Shown: positions 8,284-17,285, numbered from the stretch's first letter. The stretch: DNA of 64,000 bases from Maritalea sp051251695 (GCF_051251695.1 NZ_JBPOEU010000010.1:62001-126000); one strand, 5' to 3'. Notes: generated by a model not told the origin, from the sequence alone. Program-made: numbers and translations.

Positions 8284-9609
8284 ATGGGCATACGGCAACA
8301 ACTCGCATCAAAGTCCGTAATCCTTTTCGCCATTCGAATTGCAGGCGCTGGCACAATATTTTTGGTGCAAGCCGCCATTGCCCGTTTTTGGGGAACCGGA
8401 TCGCTTGGCGAATATTTGGTGGCCATCGCCACCATCAACTTGTTGGCGATCACATTGCCTTTGGGCTTACAAACTGTGGGTTCCTACTTCGCAGCTGAAT
8501 ATGCCGCTAAGAATGATGGCGCAAGCCTTATTCGATTTGCCAAACTCGCCTACGGCTTGACCCTTTTTCCGGGGATATTGATCACCATCATTGGCTGCAT
8601 GTTGGTGCCAAACCTTGGCGAAATCGGGAAAACGATGTCCATGCTGTGGGTACCGATTAGTTTGATGTCCGTCGGGGCGGCGGTTTATTACATCAATGCT
8701 GGGATATTGGTGGGGCTGAAACGACCATTTGCTGGACTGTTGGTCGATACAACTTTTCGCCCTTTGATTGTGGTTGGCGCTCTAATTGCCAGTTATTTTA
8801 TCGCTGCGCCAGATGATCGCGTTTTGATGCTTTTGTGGATATTGGCCAGCTTTTATTGCTTGGTGATCGCAATCCAACTGTTGGTGACAGTCAAAGCATT
8901 GCTCAATCTCCCCCAAACGGCGACGCAGACCGAACCACAGTTTAAACGCTGGTTTTATTTCGCCCTCCCCTGGATCATCATTACCTTGTCGACCGACTTT
9001 TTCTTTGATGCAGACCTTTTGATGCTCACGGCATTTTTGCCCAAGGATCAAATTGCTGTTTTTGGGGTATGCACACGCATTTTCGTTTTGGCCTCGTTTG
9101 GCATCAGTGCGGTTTATGCCGTCACCATGCCCAACATTATGGAGCGTGTTTCAGCCAACAACCAAGATGGGTTGGATAAAGTCATACTAGATTCAAATTT
9201 GGTCGCGACTGGGCTGGCCATTATTTTGGCGCTCGGCGTCGCCATTGCGAGCCCCTTGGTTTTGATGCTGTTCGGCAAGGACTTTTCGGGTGGCTATTGG
9301 CCCCTCCTCATCCTATGCGTTAGTTTGGTGGTGCGCGCTGTTTTCGGCCCCGGCCCGCTCATATTGTCATCGAAAAATCGACCCTATGCGGTGCTACCCT
9401 CTGTTGCGCTTGGCCTTGGTATGTTGCTGATTGCAAATATTGTGTTGGTGCCAAGTTTGGGGCTCACTGGGGCGGCAATTGGTGCTGTCATGTCCTATTT
9501 AGTTGGATCATTTATGGTCTGGCGAACCACAAAAAAACTAACAGATATAGATGTTTCAATTTTCCCAGTGGTTGGACGGATTTTGGGAAGAAGCTCCACA
9601 AATACTTAG
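8284..9609 (+). CDS. Polysaccharide flippase (Wzx/MATE-like membrane protein)
   Basis: A 441-residue integral membrane protein with about 12-14 hydrophobic helices, of the MOP superfamily polysaccharide-biosynthesis branch. It probably flips lipid-linked oligosaccharides across the inner membrane. The N-terminus SKSVILFAIRIAGAGTIFLV and a late GLGMLLIANIVLVPSLGLTG segment are typical of this family. No glycosyltransferases adjoin it, so the transported glycan is unknown. A Nudix hydrolase gene follows 12 bp later and is probably co-transcribed. The 260 bp upstream holds a short direct repeat AAGAATTA (8184-8191, 8194-8201) and nothing gene-like. Confidence 0.85.
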   Translation: MGIRQQLASKSVILFAIRIAGAGTIFLVQAAIARFWGTGSLGEYLVAIATINLLAITLPLGLQTVGSYFAAEYAAKNDGASLIRFAKLAYGLTLFPGILITIIGCMLVPNLGEIGKTMSMLWVPISLMSVGAAVYYINAGILVGLKRPFAGLLVDTTFRPLIVVGALIASYFIAAPDDRVLMLLWILASFYCLVIAIQLLVTVKALLNLPQTATQTEPQFKRWFYFALPWIIITLSTDFFFDADLLMLTAFLPKDQIAVFGVCTRIFVLASFGISAVYAVTMPNIMERVSANNQDGLDKVILDSNLVATGLAIILALGVAIASPLVLMLFGKDFSGGYWPLLILCVSLVVRAVFGPGPLILSSKNRPYAVLPSVALGLGMLLIANIVLVPSLGLTGAAIGAVMSYLVGSFMVWRTTKKLTDIDVSIFPVVGRILGRSSTNT

Positions 9610-9621
9610 AGAGAAATTGCA

Positions 9622-10275
9622 ATGCTTGATCAAAACGACAGACCAACACCGTGGACAATCCTTGAAAGCAAAACACGGGTCAAAGACAAGTGGATTAATC
9701 TTAGAACCGATAAATGTCAGGCCACCAATGGCGACATAGTCGAGCCCTATCATGTGCTCGAATACGGCAATTGGGTGAACGTGGTTCCGTTTTGTGCTGA
9801 CAGTATGGAGCTGATCTTGGTTGATGAATATCGACATGGCATCGGCATGCCTGTGCTCGGACTTTGCGGCGGTGCTGTAGATAAGGAAGATGGCACAGAC
9901 CCTCAAATTGCAGCAGAAGCAGCCGCGATAAGGGAAATGCGTGAGGAAACGGGCCACCAGGTTTCGCTCGCCGCCTGTGTACTCAAATCCATGCCCAACC
10001 CTGCTTTACAAAACAATTGGGTTTATTGCTTTGTCGCATTTGATGCCCAAAACGTTGGGGCTCCATCCTTTGATGAAGGGCATGGTGAGTTTTGCGTAAC
10101 CGTAAAGCGCAACTTGATTGACGTTCTCACTCAAATTTCCAGTGGCGAACTGCAAATGCCAGCGATGCATGTGGCCGCGCTTTGGTCTGCGGCACAATTT
10201 ATCCTGAAGTCCGACACGCTGCCGCAATCAGCGGTGCCTTTGCGCGATGACCTTAAGCGTTATTTACTGGGTTAG
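9622..10275 (+). CDS. Nudix hydrolase
   Basis: 217 residues. The Nudix helix core REMREETG lies at 104-111 after a Gly-rich strand (LCGGAVD). The family cleaves nucleoside diphosphates linked to another moiety (X), using Mg2+ held by the REUxEE glutamates. The stretch WVNVVPFCADSMELILVDEY resembles ADP-sugar-pyrophosphatase-like members, which would fit the upstream flippase, but the substrate is not determinable. A GAGAG sequence precedes ATG 9622. Its 3' end overlaps the convergent NnrU gene by 4 bp. Confidence 0.85.
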   Translation: MLDQNDRPTPWTILESKTRVKDKWINLRTDKCQATNGDIVEPYHVLEYGNWVNVVPFCADSMELILVDEYRHGIGMPVLGLCGGAVDKEDGTDPQIAAEAAAIREMREETGHQVSLAACVLKSMPNPALQNNWVYCFVAFDAQNVGAPSFDEGHGEFCVTVKRNLIDVLTQISSGELQMPAMHVAALWSAAQFILKSDTLPQSAVPLRDDLKRYLLG

Positions 10276-10943
10276 AAATAGGCGAGCGGGCTAACACCAA
10301 TTGCGAATTCATGGGCGAAAAGCAAAACGAAGAATGCCAAGACACCCGCAACAATCTCAGCAATCAACTTGAAGCTCATCGCACGTTTTATCCGCGCCGG
10401 TAGCGGTCCAGTTGTGAGCGATGAAAACTTGGCAAAGGCTTCAGGGCTGAGTTTGTTGCGCGCGCGTTTTTCAACGGCTCTCATGCCGATAAAACTAAAC
10501 GCCAACATGCCGCCAAATAGGATCAGCCCAATCACATCTCCATTGACCAACAGATGGGCCAACGACCAGAGCAAAAACGTCAATACAATTGGGTGACGGA
10601 CCAACGCCAGAATGCCGGGGCTATCTATATCAGTCTCGCCGCCGCGAAATGCAATTGAAAGCGAATTCGCTCGGGTTACAGCGCTTGCAAATAAAATGCA
10701 CGAAACCAACATGATCAATATAGCGAGCGCAACCGTAAATTGGGTCGTGGGCCAAAGCCCGATATAGGGCGCGTTTTGGGCAGCAATAATCAGCCAAACG
10801 AGCAGACCGATGGACGCAATTGAATATGCGGCCATGTAAATTTTACGGCCAAATCTATCCATACCCCAATCCCGAAAACCAGTGGCGCGTGGCAATGTGT
10901 GCGCACCAAGAAATGCAGCAAGTGCGGTAATAAAGTTGATCAT
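10272..10943 (-). CDS. nnrU: NnrU family membrane protein
   Basis: A 223-residue membrane protein with about six hydrophobic segments. The N-terminal pattern (FLGAHTLPRATGFRDWGMDR, then IYMAAYSIASIGLLVW and a late LWP) and an RHPIVLTFLLWSLAHL motif fit the NnrU family, named from genes linked to nitric oxide and nitrite reductase in alphaproteobacteria. Related proteins have isoprenylcysteine-methyltransferase-like folds. It is divergent from an Rrf2-type regulator whose cysteines could hold an NO-sensitive iron-sulfur cluster, which supports a nitrosative-stress link. No denitrification reductases are present here. Confidence 0.75.
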   Translation of the reverse strand: MINFITALAAFLGAHTLPRATGFRDWGMDRFGRKIYMAAYSIASIGLLVWLIIAAQNAPYIGLWPTTQFTVALAILIMLVSCILFASAVTRANSLSIAFRGGETDIDSPGILALVRHPIVLTFLLWSLAHLLVNGDVIGLILFGGMLAFSFIGMRAVEKRARNKLSPEAFAKFSSLTTGPLPARIKRAMSFKLIAEIVAGVLAFFVLLFAHEFAIGVSPLAYF

Positions 10944-11060
10944 GATTCATCCATTGACTATTTTGTTCATTTGCAGCGGATGCACGGTCTGGGTCAATGC
11001 GGCATTTCACCTTTTAAATTTAGCTGCTATAAAGATGACAATTGCAGTAAGGATTCATCT

Positions 11061-11531
11061 ATGCGCCTAACCAAACAATCCAATTATGCCATTCGCATTT
11101 TGATGTATTGCGCCAGCAATGACGGTTTAAGTCGCATTGGGGAAATCGCCTCATTTTATGATATTTCAGAAACCTTCCTGTTTAAAATTCTTCAAATTTT
11201 GAACCATTCTGGGTTCGTGCAAACTGTGCGTGGCCGCCATGGTGGTATCAAACTCAAACGCCCGGCAGCTGACATAAAATTGGGCGAAGTTGTTCGCGCG
11301 ACAGAAGACAATTTTGCCCTTGCGGAATGTTTTGAAGGCGGTGGCGATATTTCTTGCCCCCTTACCGGCACATGCGGACTTAACCATGCGCTGCACCGCG
11401 CACTGGATGCTTTCCTGTCCGTTTTGGACGAGTATACGATTGAAGATTTGACCGACAATCGCCGGAATATCAACGTCCTGCTGCAATTCGAAAATGCAAT
11501 TCGCGACGCACCCAAGAAAGTCCAAGCGTAG
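11061..11531 (+). CDS. Rrf2 family regulator (NsrR/IscR-like)
   Basis: 156 residues: an N-terminal winged helix (MRLTKQSNYAIRILMYCA, then GGIKLKRPA) and three cysteines at about 90, 99 and 105 (AECF, ISCP, GTCG) in the position where NsrR and related Rrf2 proteins ligate an iron-sulfur cluster. ATG 11061 is selected because TAAGGA lies 7 nt upstream; a longer frame from 10899 has no homology-like start. It is divergent from nnrU and 12-24 bp upstream of a YeiH-type transporter gene, so it likely controls one or both. NO sensing is an inference from the cysteines and nnrU. Confidence 0.85.
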   Translation: MRLTKQSNYAIRILMYCASNDGLSRIGEIASFYDISETFLFKILQILNHSGFVQTVRGRHGGIKLKRPAADIKLGEVVRATEDNFALAECFEGGGDISCPLTGTCGLNHALHRALDAFLSVLDEYTIEDLTDNRRNINVLLQFENAIRDAPKKVQA

Positions 11532-11543
11532 CTATTTACCAAG

Positions 11544-12554
11544 TTGGATTTTGTTGTGACAGGTCTTAAACACTCAGTGTTGAACAATTGGCGTGGGGTG
11601 CTGCTTTGCGGTGCAATCGCTGTCGTCGCGATATTTCTGGCGTCAAATTATGGCGCACCGGTCATGGTGTTCGCGCTATTGTTGGGCATCGCGTTCAACT
11701 TTGTTTCACCTACGGGCAACATAATCGGCGGTGTCAATTTTGCTTCCAGCACATTGCTCAAAATAGGCGTCGCCCTATTGGGTGCACGCATCACCCTATC
11801 TGACGTATTGGCCCTCGGCCCTGTTCCTCTTATCGTCGTGATTGTTTGCCTTTTCAGCACCATTGGGGTGGGTGTTCTCGTCTCAACTTTATTCGGGCGC
11901 AACAAGGCGTTTGGATTATTAACGGGGGGCGCTGTGGGCATTTGCGGCGCGTCGGCCGCTCTGGCACTTACCTCCATCTTGCCCAAAGGCAAAGATGGTA
12001 TTGGCGAGCAAGATACGATCTTCACCGTCATCGCCGTCACCACGCTTAGCACGGTCGCCATGGTCTTTTACCCGCTGATCATCGCCTATTGGGGCATTGA
12101 AGACCAAGCCGCAGGCGTATTTTTGGGCGCCACTATCCATGATGTGGCCCAAGTCGTGGGCGCGGGTTACTCCATTTCAGAAAGTGTGGGGGACGTATCA
12201 ACCATCGTCAAATTGTTCCGCGTGGCCATGTTGGTGCCCGTCATCGCTGCCATCAGTTTTTTCGTTTTTAGCAGTGCGACCGGAGAACCTTCCGTGCGAA
12301 AACAGTTCCCGATGTTTCTCGCATGGTTCGTATTACTCGCCGCGCTGAACTCGGTGGGTTGGATCCCTCAATCTGTGGGGTCTGTTTTGGGCGAATTGTC
12401 CAAACTCGCGCTTGTGATGGCAATCGCCGGGTTAGGTGTCAAAACCTCGCTGAAAAAGCTGATTGAGGTGGGTCCCGTTTCCATGGCCATCGTGGTTATC
12501 GAAACCATCTGGATCGCCTTGATCGCAATTGTTGGATTGCAGTTTATTGGGTAA
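11544..12554 (+). CDS. YeiH/UPF0324 family membrane protein (putative sulfate exporter)
   Basis: 336 residues with about ten transmembrane helices and the family signatures LLGIAFNF, LLKIGVALLGARI and GGAVGICGASAALAL. Members are annotated as putative sulfate or organosulfonate-derived anion exporters, but few have been tested. The initiation codon is uncertain: TTG 11544 or GTG 11556, neither with a strong ribosome site. The gene follows the Rrf2 regulator directly, so the two form a likely operon. Confidence 0.8.
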   Translation: MDFVVTGLKHSVLNNWRGVLLCGAIAVVAIFLASNYGAPVMVFALLLGIAFNFVSPTGNIIGGVNFASSTLLKIGVALLGARITLSDVLALGPVPLIVVIVCLFSTIGVGVLVSTLFGRNKAFGLLTGGAVGICGASAALALTSILPKGKDGIGEQDTIFTVIAVTTLSTVAMVFYPLIIAYWGIEDQAAGVFLGATIHDVAQVVGAGYSISESVGDVSTIVKLFRVAMLVPVIAAISFFVFSSATGEPSVRKQFPMFLAWFVLLAALNSVGWIPQSVGSVLGELSKLALVMAIAGLGVKTSLKKLIEVGPVSMAIVVIETIWIALIAIVGLQFIG

Positions 12555-12613
12555 TTGAAGTTGAAATGCCTCAAGGGTTTGGCTATCCACCGATCACCCT
12601 ACCCCCATTCGTC

Positions 12614-12777
12614 ACCCTCGTGCTCGACACGAGGGTCCATTCTGAGACTGCAATTACGTCCAGATACCAAGTCACTCACTTCGCTGCAAACGCTTCATGG
12701 ATACTCGGGTCAAGTCCGGGACGGCCAAGAAATATAAAAAGAACCTCTAACCCTGCCGCCCCGGACTTGATCCGGGG
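12614..12777. repeat. Cluster of CTTGA-type palindromic elements
   Basis: Two clean hairpins, ACCCTCGTG/CACGAGGGT (12614-12636) and CCCCGGA/TCCGGGG around CTTGA (12759-12777), plus a partial copy (ATACTCGGGTCAAG near 12704). They fill the 249 bp between the YeiH gene and the hydroxyproline operon. The same class recurs at 33.1, 33.2, 33.7, 43.6 and 43.7 kb. Such GC-rich palindromes are common between genes in alphaproteobacteria. Confidence 0.8.
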
Positions 12778-12803
12778 CCACGCTACAATTGTGCAAACCT
12801 CAA

Positions 12804-13835
12804 TCAGTCTTGCATCGGCCACGTATCGCTCAACCGATAACCTTCCGGCCACGGGTCGGAAGGGTCGAGCATATGCTGGTGCGTTCCGGTAATCCACGCG
12901 CGGCCATTGATGCGCGGTAAAATCGCGTCGCGGTCTCCGCAAGTTGTCACCTCACCAATATCGCAATTGAACTTTGAGCCGGTGATCGAGGTCGCAATGT
13001 ATTTATCATCTCGCTTCATTTCGCCTTTAGCGAACATCAGCGCCATGCGGGCAGAACAGCCGGTGCCAGTCGGCGAACGATCAATTTTTCCCGGTCGTAT
13101 AGCGACAGCATTTGCGCCGGTTAGCGTGTCGACATCGCGGCTGATTTTGCCCATGAATTGGCAAAACGAGATGTGATCCCAATCTGGATTTTCAGGATGA
13201 GTGAACCCCAATTGGTCATTCGCTGCCGCCGTGATGCGCATACCTAATTCAGCAATTTTGCGCGCATTTTCTGGTTTTATTTCAACGCCCAAAGCCTGGG
13301 CATCCACCATCACGAAACTATCGCCACCATAGGCGGTATCAACGATGAGTTCGCCCAACCCGTCGACCTGTAGTGGCACCTGTAATTGATCGACGAAGCT
13401 TTTCACGTTAGTGACCGTGATGCTTTGTGCCTTGCCATCTTTGCACTGCGCAACAACTTCAATCAGCCCGCCGGGAGCTTCCAACGTTAGTCTGGTTTCT
13501 GGCTCGGTCATGGGCAAAATGCCGCTATCCAATAGCACTGTCGCGACACATATCGAATTGGACCCTGACATAGGTGGCGTATCCGCCGGCTCCATAATGA
13601 TGAAGCCCATCTGCGCTTTTGGATTTTTCGGCGGAACCAACAAATTGACATGCCGGAACACGCCGCCACGCGGCTCATTCAACATAAAGTTGCGCAAGGT
13701 TTCATCTTGCTCAATAAAATTACGTTGCTCCCACAACGTGTCGCCCGGTGGTGGAGCAACGCCGCCAACGATGACGTCACCTACCTCGCCCTCGGCGTGG
13801 CAGGACACAACATGAATGATTTTGGTTGACCGCAT
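12804..13835 (-). CDS. Proline racemase superfamily enzyme, probable trans-3-hydroxy-L-proline dehydratase
   Basis: 343 residues. At the two catalytic positions it has Ser in PPMSGSN (where epimerases have MCGH) and Thr in DRSPTGTGC (where epimerases have DRSPCGTGT). Loss of the Cys/Cys pair points away from racemisation and towards dehydration. In Labrenzia the same gene order (4-hydroxyproline epimerase, enolase-superfamily cis-3-hydroxyproline dehydratase, trans-3-hydroxy-L-proline dehydratase) has been characterised, so this product probably converts trans-3-hydroxy-L-proline to pyrroline-2-carboxylate. Its ATG overlaps the upstream stop by one base (TAATG), implying coupling. The exact activity is inferred from context. 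Confidence 0.75.
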   Translation of the reverse strand: MRSTKIIHVVSCHAEGEVGDVIVGGVAPPPGDTLWEQRNFIEQDETLRNFMLNEPRGGVFRHVNLLVPPKNPKAQMGFIIMEPADTPPMSGSNSICVATVLLDSGILPMTEPETRLTLEAPGGLIEVVAQCKDGKAQSITVTNVKSFVDQLQVPLQVDGLGELIVDTAYGGDSFVMVDAQALGVEIKPENARKIAELGMRITAAANDQLGFTHPENPDWDHISFCQFMGKISRDVDTLTGANAVAIRPGKIDRSPTGTGCSARMALMFAKGEMKRDDKYIATSITGSKFNCDIGEVTTCGDRDAILPRINGRAWITGTHQHMLDPSDPWPEGYRLSDTWPMQD

Positions 13836-14944
13836 TATACTACTCGCAATTCAAACTCGGGCTCTCCCAGAACGTCAAAGTCTGGCTCAATGCCCAATCC
13901 CGGTGCGTCCGGCGCTGACATAAAGCCGTTCATGCGTTTTGGTGCGCCTTTAGCGAAATCAACAGTGCCGTATGAATTGAAATCCGTCGCGGAAAAAGAG
14001 AATTCTTCTGGCGTTGAAGCCGCCAAATGGGCGATTGTTGCCGTCACGATATCGCCGCCCCACGTATCCTCAATAGTCATCGCCAAGCCAGCATTTACGC
14101 ACATGTCGCGCATCACCCGTGCTTTGGTGAGGCCACCAACTTTGGAAACTTTTAGGTTGATCGCGTCCATTGCGTCGTCGGCCAGCCCCTTGCGCAACAT
14201 GGCTTCATCGGTGATGTTTTCATCCATAATGAACGGGCGCGCTGTGCGGCGGCGGATCGACAAGCACTCTTCATATGTCATGCAGGGCTGTTCGATATAG
14301 ACATCCAAATTCGAAACCGCAGCGGTTACACGCGCCGCTTCATGTCGGTTCCAACCGGTGTTGGCATCTGCGACCAGCACTTCACCTTTATCGAGCACTT
14401 TGCGCGTCGCATGAATACGGGCAATATCGTCATTCGCATCGCCACCAACTTTGAGCTGGAATTTGGTATATCCCTCTTGGCGATAGCCATCGATCTTTTT
14501 GGCCATCACATCTGGAGCTTCTTGGGAAATTGCGCGGTAGAGTGCCACTTTATCCTGCTGCTTACCGCCAAGCAAAGTGTAGACAGGCAAGTCTGTGGCC
14601 TTGCCCAGAATGTCCCAACAGGCAATGTCGATTGGCGCTTTGGCATAAGGATGACCACGCAGCCCCTCGTCCATGGCTTTGTTGACCACGTTCAGGTCGC
14701 GCGGGTCCAAGCCGATTACATGCTGTGCCAATTCCTGCAATCCGGTGCGGACGCCAAGGGCATAACTGGGCAAATAGGCAGACCCAAGCGGACAACATTC
14801 CGCATATCCGGTGATACCAGCATCTGTTTCCAGAGCCAGAACAGTTGAGTCAAAAACTTCAACAAAATTGCCGTTCGACCAATTGTAACGTCCCTCACGC
14901 AAAGGCAGATCAATTTGATAAACGCGTAGCGCGGTAATTTTCAC
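13835..14944 (-). CDS. Enolase-superfamily enzyme, probable cis-3-hydroxy-L-proline dehydratase
   Basis: 369 residues of the mandelate racemase/muconate lactonizing enzyme group. Metal ligands are visible as Asp in VADANTGW, Glu in YIEQPC and Glu/Asp in IMDENIT, with a general-base Lys in KFQLKVGG and another in INLKVSKVGG. The position of the usual first Lys of the KxK motif looks like Gln. GTG 14944 is the start: GGAGG stands 7 nt upstream, and the longer in-frame extension runs into the next gene. By position between two proline racemase-type genes it corresponds to the Labrenzia cis-3-hydroxy-L-proline dehydratase. Substrate assignment is by context. Confidence 0.75.
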   Translation of the reverse strand: MKITALRVYQIDLPLREGRYNWSNGNFVEVFDSTVLALETDAGITGYAECCPLGSAYLPSYALGVRTGLQELAQHVIGLDPRDLNVVNKAMDEGLRGHPYAKAPIDIACWDILGKATDLPVYTLLGGKQQDKVALYRAISQEAPDVMAKKIDGYRQEGYTKFQLKVGGDANDDIARIHATRKVLDKGEVLVADANTGWNRHEAARVTAAVSNLDVYIEQPCMTYEECLSIRRRTARPFIMDENITDEAMLRKGLADDAMDAINLKVSKVGGLTKARVMRDMCVNAGLAMTIEDTWGGDIVTATIAHLAASTPEEFSFSATDFNSYGTVDFAKGAPKRMNGFMSAPDAPGLGIEPDFDVLGEPEFELRVV

Positions 14945-14966
14945 GTTGGTTCCTCCCAATGAATGC

Positions 14967-15968
14967 TTACGGCAGAATGAAGCCATGTTTGAATGGATCA
15001 CGATCATCAACAAAGATCGTGTTGTAGCCCGTTTTGCGCGCCCATCCGCCAATCGATGGAATAATCGCGTCCAGTTCGCCAACCTTGGTTTCAGCTTCAA
15101 CGCGACCGTGGAATAATGAGCCGATGATGCTTTCGTGAATGAAGTCGTCGCCAACGTTTAAGTCACCTAATGCTGCCCAATGGGCCATCCGCGCGGAAGT
15201 ACCGGTGCCGCACGGGGAACGGTCAATCGCCTTGTCACCATAAAACACAGCATTGCGGGCCGAAGCGTGCGGATCACGCGGCGCACCTGTCCACAAGATG
15301 TGGCTTAGGCCCCTGATTTCAGGGTGTTCGGGATGGATAAACTCGTATTTCTCATTAAGTGCTTTGCGCAATAAAGGTGACCAACGGATCAAATCAAGCG
15401 AGGACAGGTCTTCAATGTCTCTGAAATTATCTTGCGGTTCGACAATCGCATAAAAATTACCGCCATAGGCGACATCAACGCTTATTTCGCCTAATCCCGG
15501 AACATCCGCAGCAACCCGCGTCGCGTGCAGATAGCTTGGCACATTGGTGATGCGCACTTCTTCGACATATCCATCGATCATTGAATATTCAGCTTTTATG
15601 CGCCCCGCCGGAGCATCAAGGTAGAGCACGCCCGGCTCCTTAGGCGTCACCAAGCCTTCTTCGATCGCCATTGTCACCGTACCAATGGTGCCGTGGCCAC
15701 ACATGGGCAGACAGCCCGACGTTTCAATAAACAGGATAGCCGCATCACAATCGTCACGGGTCGGTGGATAAAGAATTGAGCCCGACATCACATCATGGCC
15801 GCGCGGTTCAAACATCAGCGCCGTTCGCACCCAGTCATATTCGGCCAAAAAGTGCGCACGCTTTTCCAGCATGTTCGCGCCCTTAAGGTCAGGTCCGCCA
15901 CCTGCCACAAGTCGCACAGGGTTGCCACATGTATGTCCGTCAATACAAAAAAAGCTATGTTTCGCCAT
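14967..15968 (-). CDS. 4-hydroxyproline 2-epimerase (proline racemase superfamily)
   Basis: Converts trans-4-hydroxy-L-proline to cis-4-hydroxy-D-proline, the first step of hydroxyproline breakdown. The 333 residues keep both catalytic cysteines: LPMCGHGTIG and DRSPCGTGTSAR. The N-terminal motif FFCIDGHTCGNPVRLVAGGG is typical of the hydroxyproline branch. It sits between the D-hydroxyproline oxidase and cis-3-dehydratase genes with gaps of 13 and 22 bp, so it is part of one transcript. Proline racemase activity cannot be excluded, but the operon argues for hydroxyproline. Confidence 0.88.
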   Translation of the reverse strand: MAKHSFFCIDGHTCGNPVRLVAGGGPDLKGANMLEKRAHFLAEYDWVRTALMFEPRGHDVMSGSILYPPTRDDCDAAILFIETSGCLPMCGHGTIGTVTMAIEEGLVTPKEPGVLYLDAPAGRIKAEYSMIDGYVEEVRITNVPSYLHATRVAADVPGLGEISVDVAYGGNFYAIVEPQDNFRDIEDLSSLDLIRWSPLLRKALNEKYEFIHPEHPEIRGLSHILWTGAPRDPHASARNAVFYGDKAIDRSPCGTGTSARMAHWAALGDLNVGDDFIHESIIGSLFHGRVEAETKVGELDAIIPSIGGWARKTGYNTIFVDDRDPFKHGFILP

Positions 15969-15981
15969 GCTGCGTGCCTTT

Positions 15982-17226
15982 CTAAAAGCGAGATGGGTTG
16001 AAGGGGTTCATGTTGATTTTTGGCGCACGTCCTGCCACCAAATCTGCCACCAGTTTAGCCGTGGCTAAACTCTGGGTCAGCCCCAAATGTCCGTGCCCAA
16101 ACGCATAAGTGATTTTATCTGTTGCCGACGCGTGGCCAATCGCTGGCAATGAGTCGGGCAGCGAGGGGCGAAAACCCATCCATTGCGTGCCGTTTTCTGT
16201 GCCTAATTCGGGCAAAAACCGTTTAGCTTTTTGCAGCATAATCTCGGCGCGTTTGTAGTTTGGTTCCGCTTCCAGCCCGGCAAATTCAACCGCACCGCCA
16301 ACGCGAATGCCTGTGGAAAGCGGAGTCATAACAAAGCCATGGCTGCCAAAGATCAATTGCCGCTTGAGGTCAAATGCCCCCACTGGCAGTGTCGTGTTGT
16401 ACCCGCGCTCCGTTTCCAACGGTATTTTGTCGCCCAGCTTTTCGGTCAAGCGATGGGACCATGCGCCAGCGGCGATAATGATATTGTTCGCGTTCAGCTT
16501 CCGGCCATCTGCGAGCGTGATTGCTCCAGACGCGTTGATGTCTGAAACTTCGTTTTCAATCAGACCACCACCATTTGCGCGCACCATATCCCAAATCGAC
16601 ATAGCCCATTCAAATGGATTGTCCACCGTTTGCCATGTGGGCAGAAATGTTGCGCTTTTGATGTGCGAAGACAGCCCGGGCTGTAACTCTAAGAGTTCTT
16701 CACCCTCAACGTGGCGAAAGGGTATGCCGTGTTTTTTGCGCTCAGCATTGTTTTCAATATTAGCTTTAACGTCTGCGTCATTTTCGTAAAGGTGCAGCGC
16801 ACCGTCCGAGCGGATTTGACTGCCCATTTTGGGCAGTTGCGCAAATTTGGCGATTTCGGCACATGACAAAGTCATCAGGTCGGCTTGGGCTTCCACCGAG
16901 CGTTTAAATTGGTCCGGCCAACTGGCACGGAAGAACCGCATCAAGAAGGGGGCAATTGTTGGCAAGTAGCTGGGGCGAATGGTCAACGGTCCCAAGGGAT
17001 CGGCCAACCACTTTGGTGCTTTGAGCAACATGCCGGGCGACGCCATGGGCAAAAGGTCTGTCACCGCGAACGCTGCTGCATTGCCAAAACTTGCTTCTTG
17101 GGCGATGCCTTTACGGTCAACCAAAGTGACGCGTCGGCCTTCTTGCTGCAAATAATGGGCGATTGAAAGGCCGATAATGCCGGCCCCGACAATAAACACA
17201 TCATGTTGCTGGTCAGCTTTTGACAT
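15982..17226 (-). CDS. FAD-dependent D-amino acid (D-hydroxyproline) dehydrogenase, DadA-like
   Basis: A 414-residue DAO-family flavoprotein. The dinucleotide fold GAGIIGLSIAHYL follows the first strand, and the C-terminal part has GHGHLGLTQSLATAKLV, which closes the FAD site. It would oxidise cis-4-hydroxy-D-proline to pyrroline-4-hydroxy-2-carboxylate at the membrane face, passing electrons to the respiratory chain. ATG 17226 is chosen; the frame extends 13 codons to a TTG without a ribosome site. Neighbouring epimerase and deaminase genes specify the substrate. Some bacteria use a multi-subunit enzyme for this step; here a single-subunit type is present. Confidence 0.85.
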   Translation of the reverse strand: MSKADQQHDVFIVGAGIIGLSIAHYLQQEGRRVTLVDRKGIAQEASFGNAAAFAVTDLLPMASPGMLLKAPKWLADPLGPLTIRPSYLPTIAPFLMRFFRASWPDQFKRSVEAQADLMTLSCAEIAKFAQLPKMGSQIRSDGALHLYENDADVKANIENNAERKKHGIPFRHVEGEELLELQPGLSSHIKSATFLPTWQTVDNPFEWAMSIWDMVRANGGGLIENEVSDINASGAITLADGRKLNANNIIIAAGAWSHRLTEKLGDKIPLETERGYNTTLPVGAFDLKRQLIFGSHGFVMTPLSTGIRVGGAVEFAGLEAEPNYKRAEIMLQKAKRFLPELGTENGTQWMGFRPSLPDSLPAIGHASATDKITYAFGHGHLGLTQSLATAKLVADLVAGRAPKINMNPFNPSRF

Positions 17227-17285
17227 TGGCGCACCCAATCGAAGAGAAAAGACACCCGGCGACAAACCGCCGGGTGCGGGGTTGG

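Noticed and set aside
10944..11060. NsrR operator between nnrU and the Rrf2 gene
   Set aside because: AAGATG and CATCT occur (11032-11060), but their spacing does not match the 23-bp NsrR site, so I do not call it.
14945..15154. N-terminal extension of the cis-3-hydroxyproline dehydratase frame
   Set aside because: It overlaps the 4-hydroxyproline epimerase gene. GTG 14944 with GGAGG is a much better start.
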